Shown in pieces: positions 61,361-64,000 of a DNA stretch of 64,000 nt. Positions within the stretch are counted from its first letter, which is position 1; every line of letters begins with the position of its first letter. The stretch comes from JAGWAJ01 sp026707615 (GTDB lineage Bacteria > Acidobacteriota > Vicinamibacteria > Vicinamibacterales > UBA8438): the NCBI GenBank assembly GCA_965207595.1, contig CBDBMW010000013.1, forward strand, positions 1,550,001 to 1,614,000. Reading direction: 5' to 3'. Position numbers and translations under genes: made by a program. The notes under the pieces were generated by a model. The model saw only the letters and a program-made list of their open reading frames with translations, was not told where the DNA came from and did no database searches.

Positions 61361-61612
61361 GTGGGCCAGCGGCTGCACGACATGGCACTGTCGGGACTGC
61401 TCAAGCGGCTCAAGGTCGAGGCGGCGCCCCACGGCTTCCGCTCGTCGTTTCGGGATTGGGCGGCCGAGACGACCGACCACCCGCGCGAGGTGGTCGAGGC
61501 GGCACTGGCCCACGTCGTCCACAACAAGGTCGAGGCGGCCTACGCCCGGTCGGACCTGTTCGAGCGGCGGCGGATCTTGATGGACGGTTGGTCGGCCTAC
61601 CTCGGCCAGTAA
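61361..61612 (+). pseudogene. C-terminal fragment of a P4-type tyrosine recombinase
   Basis: The last 83 residues of a recombinase remain: VGQRLHDMALSGLLKRLKVE, HGFRSSFRDWAAETTDHPRE, AALAHVVHNKVEAAYARSD, ending GWSAYLGQ. They match integrase 3 almost residue for residue from its GGRRLHD position. The Arg-bearing part and the DUF4102 domain are absent, so it cannot act alone. It starts right after the nested-hairpin element, which suggests that the element marks a recombination border. Confidence 0.8.
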
Positions 61613-61663
61613 CGTCGGCGGTGAGCCGCTGCGTCACGCGCGCCGTGCCGCCCTCGGTTGCAG

Positions 61664-62191
61664 CTAAGCCTCACGGTCGCGAGGGCCGTGGCGGACACGA
61701 CGCACCGCCGCAACGGCCGCAAGGGCAATCGCCAGCAACAGACAGGCCGAGACCGCATACCCCTTCGACAGGGTGAACCACGAGGCGACCGCCACCTGCC
61801 CGGCGGACACGTCCGGGTATCGGGTCAGCATGAGGACGACCTGGACGTTCTCGCACAGGTCGAGCACGCCCGCCGCCAGCGGCAGACAGGCCAGACTCCA
61901 GAGCCGTTCCGCTGGTCGGAACCGGTAGACGAATCCGGCCAGGAAGCTGACGTACACGAACGGCAGCAACGCGTCCAGCGTGAGGCTGGACCACGCATAC
62001 ACCTGCCGCCCGCGCTCGCCATAGCTCTCCATCGCGGCGACAGCCTCGGCGTAGGTGTAGCCCGTCTTCACGTCGAGCATCTCGCCGCCGATGGGCAGGG
62101 CGGGAAACACCACGACGAGCAGCGCCAGCGTCGCGACCAGCGTGGCGCCGAGAGCCGGCGTTGTGCTGGCGGACGCGAAGTACTTCCTCAT
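61664..62191 (-). CDS. Uncharacterised four-helix membrane protein
   Basis: 175 aa from ATG 62191. Hydrophobic segments: LGATLVATLALLVVVFPALP, LPFVYVSFLAGFVYRF, LWSLACLPLAAGVLDLCENV and YAVSACLLLAIALAAVAAV. A loop after the first helix (GGEMLDVKTGYTYAEAVAAME) is polar and probably periplasmic. The arrangement is common in small uncharacterised membrane proteins of bacteria; I know no function. It is a single gene between the integrase fragment and the right-hand structured repeats. Confidence 0.65.
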   Translation of the reverse strand: MRKYFASASTTPALGATLVATLALLVVVFPALPIGGEMLDVKTGYTYAEAVAAMESYGERGRQVYAWSSLTLDALLPFVYVSFLAGFVYRFRPAERLWSLACLPLAAGVLDLCENVQVVLMLTRYPDVSAGQVAVASWFTLSKGYAVSACLLLAIALAAVAAVRRVRHGPRDREA

Positions 62192-62849
62192 GCTCTTCCT
62201 CTCCGTGCCGGTGGCGCGAGCGGCGACCCGCGCCGCCACCCGGAACCCGGTAGCTGGCGAGCGGCCCCGCGCCTCGGTGCGTCAGTCTATCGGACTGCCG
62301 GCTCGCTTGCGAGGGTGCCGGGTACGAAGCGAGCGGAACGCAGTCGCGACCGACGGTGAAGGCCCTCGCCTTCGCTCGGAGCGCGTCTGCCTCGCACGGT
62401 CAACCGCGGCAGTCAACTCGCTGCGCGAGTCCTCCGCGTTCGCTCCGGCCTTCCAGGTGACTGCCGCGCCCGACCGTGCGGCAAGTCTCTGCGGGCCAGC
62501 CGGAAAGCTGGCCCGCTCTCTCCATTCCAGGAGTGCAGCATCGGGGCGCCGCTTGTCGCGGAGCACCGTCGGCGACTTCCGCAGCGCGACCACCGGCCGC
62601 AACCAAGGGCAAGCCGACGAGCCCCCGACCACGGGCAGCGCTCGACCACGTGGCGAGCCGGACGGGATCATGAACGAGAACCACGCGGCCGGTCCTTCCG
62701 ATCCGGCGCGGGCAGAGAACGACACGACCGGGCAGAGCAGATCCACGGGAGCAGGATCACGGCGGATCCGGAAAGACGGCGACTCGGGCTCGGGGGGAAT
62801 CTGTTCGGCGGCCTGACCACGATGGTCGAGGCGCTGATCCACTCCCGAG
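62192..62849. other. Spacer carrying structured repeats, no gene called
   Basis: About 660 bp. It contains nested-hairpin copy 2 and a GGGCCAGCCGGAAAGCTGGCCC hairpin split as GGGCCAGC / GCTGGCCC at about 62500-62515. A plus-strand frame ending at 62816 is open but lacks any protein signature. Confidence 0.4.
62393..62480 (+). repeat. Nested-hairpin element, copy 2
   Basis: CGCACGGTC (62393-62401) pairs with GACCGTGCG (62472-62480); CGCGGCAGTCA (62405-62415) pairs perfectly with TGACTGCCGCG (62458-62468); ACTCG-CTGCG-CGAGT (62416-62430) is the internal hairpin. Outer stem identical to copy 1, inner stems changed on both sides, so pairing is kept. Confidence 0.65.
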
Positions 62850-62940
62850 ATTACACCGATAGCGCCCGCTGGACTGTGACCGCATCCCTGTGACTGAGTC
62901 ACAGCCCCAGTCACACCTGCCGTCACACCCCCTGTCACAC
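62850..62940 (-). repeat. 12-bp-phased GTGTRA motifs, right copy
   Basis: On the plus strand TCACAG (62899), TCACAC (62911), TCACAC (62923) and TCACAC (62935) are exactly 12 bp apart, which is TGTGA on the minus strand. A 17-bp palindrome, CTGTGACTGAGTCACAG, covers 62888-62904, and TTACACC (62850-62856) mirrors the GGTGTAA of the left copy. Confidence 0.65.
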
Positions 62941-63026
62941 TTTCTCGTTGCCAAACCGTTGATTCCATTGACCAAACCGCACACCCATGATCCAGGCACG
63001 GGGTCGAGGAAAGGGTCAGGGGAAAA

Positions 63027-63112
63027 GCCGGGAGCGCCCACGGCAAAACTGGCGTTTTGCCGGCGCATCGGGTGTTCCTCCGTCACACCCGCCGCGCGCG
63101 GTCGCTCCCGGC
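63027..63112 (-). other. Three-way-junction structured element, right copy
   Basis: GCCGGGAGCG (63027-63036) pairs with CGCTCCCGGC (63103-63112). Inside are CGGCAAAAC-TGGC-GTTTTGCCG (63041-63062) and GGGTGT-TCCTCCGTC-ACACCC (63070-63090). Read on the minus strand the second loop is GACGGAGGA, identical to the left copy at 49770-49851, while the stems differ with pairing preserved. It lies 45 bp after the stop of the autotransporter-like gene. Confidence 0.75.
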
Positions 63113-63156
63113 TGGATTCTTCCCGTGGGGAAGCACGGCGCGACGCGCCGGACGGC

Positions 63157-64000
63157 CTACCGGCCCGGCAGCAGCGCATCGGCGAGCCCGCCGATGCTGC
63201 CGCCGACGAGGAAGCCGCGGCCGTAGGGCGAGTGGCTGTAGCTGCCGAACCACGTCAGCAGGCCGCCGTTCGGCAGCCGCATGCCGTAGTCCCCCCGCGC
63301 GTCCACCGCGAAGGTGTCCTGTTCCTGTTCGGGCAGGTAGTGGCGGTAGACCTCCTCCTGCCACAGCGCGCCGGTCCCGGAGGCGGCGTCGCCCCAGGTA
63401 GGCGACACCGACAGCGACAGCCCCTCGCGCTGTTGGCCGCCGACGGTCAGCGTCAACCCGGCGCCCCGCTCGCCGTAGCCGGCCGCCGAGTGCACGGCCA
63501 GCGTCCGCGCCTGCACGTCGAGCCGCACGAGGCCGCCCGTGAGCCCGAGCCCGAACGCCAGCTCGACGCCGCTCCCGTTCTGACCCCCGCCCGCGTCGCG
63601 CCGCAGGTGCGCTTCGCCGAACGGCCGCAGGGCCAGGGCGCCGAGCCGCAACGGCCGCGACACCTCCGCGCCGACCCGCTGCTGGTTGACCGGCGCCGTG
63701 AGCCCGTCGACCGACTCGCGGCCCTCGCCGGTCCGCAGCTCCGCCCACGCCGCGTCGGCCCGCAACCCGAACTCGGCCCCGCCGCCGACGGCGCCCAGCT
63801 CCCGCCGCAGCTCGACGAGCCCCAGACGCAGGCCGAGGGTGCTGGTGCCCAACAGCCCGGTCGCCTCCCGCACGTTCTCGGCCTCGCCGTCGCCCCAACC
63901 GCCGCCGGCCATCGTCCACACCGAGGTGGTCCCGTCCGACCACTGCGCGTAGGGGTGCAGTGCCGTCAGCCTCGTCTTCAGGTGCCCGCGCGAGGCGCCC
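63157..64000 (-). CDS. C-terminal beta-barrel of an autotransporter-like surface protein, cut by the window edge
   Basis: The frame is open from the right edge (ASRGHLKTRLTALHPYAQWS) to the stop at 63157, giving about 280 residues. Strands alternate with short polar turns: GLLGTSTLGLRLGLVELRRE, FGLRADAAWAELRT, LALRPFGEAHLRRDAG, GLVRLDVQARTLAVHSAAGYGERG and LTVGGQQREGLSLSVSPTWG, ending LTWFGSYSHSPYGRGFLVGG. This is the outer-membrane barrel typical of the ends of very large surface or adhesin proteins. The passenger lies outside the window. The internal Met at 63921 is not the start. Confidence 0.72.
   Translation of the reverse strand, partial: GASRGHLKTRLTALHPYAQWSDGTTSVWTMAGGGWGDGEAENVREATGLLGTSTLGLRLGLVELRRELGAVGGGAEFGLRADAAWAELRTGEGRESVDGLTAPVNQQRVGAEVSRPLRLGALALRPFGEAHLRRDAGGGQNGSGVELAFGLGLTGGLVRLDVQARTLAVHSAAGYGERGAGLTLTVGGQQREGLSLSVSPTWGDAASGTGALWQEEVYRHYLPEQEQDTFAVDARGDYGMRLPNGGLLTWFGSYSHSPYGRGFLVGGSIGGLADALLPGR

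Noticed and set aside
62881..62945. TCACAC array considered as a CRISPR array
   Set aside because: Repeats are only 6 bp at 12-bp spacing with no spacer-length intervals and no cas genes in the window.
1..64000. tRNA genes as integration targets for the P4-type recombinases
   Set aside because: I scanned near each integrase for acceptor-stem and TTCGA-type T-loop patterns and found none that fold convincingly.

Overview
Organism. The window is GC-rich throughout, uses many GTG starts, and carries several secreted PQQ-type beta-propeller proteins, serine-hydrolase and metallo-hydrolase paralogues and a P44/Msp2-type outer-membrane protein. This gene mix fits a Gram-negative Acidobacteriota, most like Vicinamibacteria; that is an inference from gene content, because there is no rRNA or other marker here. 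I saw no tRNA, rRNA or CRISPR array.

Layout. (1) 1-18.5 kb is a biosynthetic block: an MDR dehydrogenase end, a divergent 6-pyruvoyl-tetrahydropterin-synthase-like protein, a GT4 glycosyltransferase and a methyltransferase in one overlapping operon; divergent RibD-type reductase and RibA-type GTP cyclohydrolase II; an operon of FkbM methyltransferase, methyltransferase and creatininase/ArfB-like hydrolase; a DoxX-like and an LtaS/sulfatase-like membrane protein; an operon of GT4, PIG-L deacetylase and zinc-ribbon methyltransferase; an MBL hydrolase; a CgeB-like glycosyltransferase; and an MsbA-like ABC exporter. Together they suggest a GTP-derived, glycosylated and methylated small molecule that is exported. 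(2) 18.5-36 kb is a metabolic and secreted-protein region (three PQQ propellers, DUF423, beta-lactamase-fold hydrolase, aminotransferase, membrane proteins). A GrpE-like plus Hsp70-like gene pair (20.8-24.4 kb) and an Xre-RES toxin-antitoxin pair (31.2-32.3 kb) interrupt it. (3) 36-49.7 kb is a defence-rich accessory stretch: a frameshifted porin-like gene, a large HEPN-NB-ARC-TPR-cold-shock protein, decayed DUF433 and outer-membrane fragments, a hydrolase, an amidase, a NUDIX enzyme and a complete type III restriction-modification operon. (4) 49.7-63.1 kb is a mobile patchwork: three full P4-type tyrosine recombinases and a fourth fragment, a replication-relaxation-like protein, a caspase-like protease with an EACC1-like partner, a frameshifted mobC, and a PQQ dehydrogenase that has lost its 5' end. 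(5) The right edge holds the C-terminal barrel of an autotransporter-like protein.

How it fits together. The mobile patchwork is bracketed by two copies, in opposite orientation, of a three-way-junction structure (49770-49851 and 63027-63112). The paired bases differ between the copies in compensating ways, and each copy is followed on its inner side by GTGTRA motifs spaced every 12 bp. Inside lie two more pairs of covarying hairpin elements (55997-56056 with 61087-61140; 61263-61349 with 62393-62480). These structured repeats, the HEPN/STAND/cold-shock protein, the Hsp70-GrpE pair, the caspase-EACC1 pair and the pterin-like gene cluster are the least explained parts of the window. All family assignments were made by reading motifs, without database searches.
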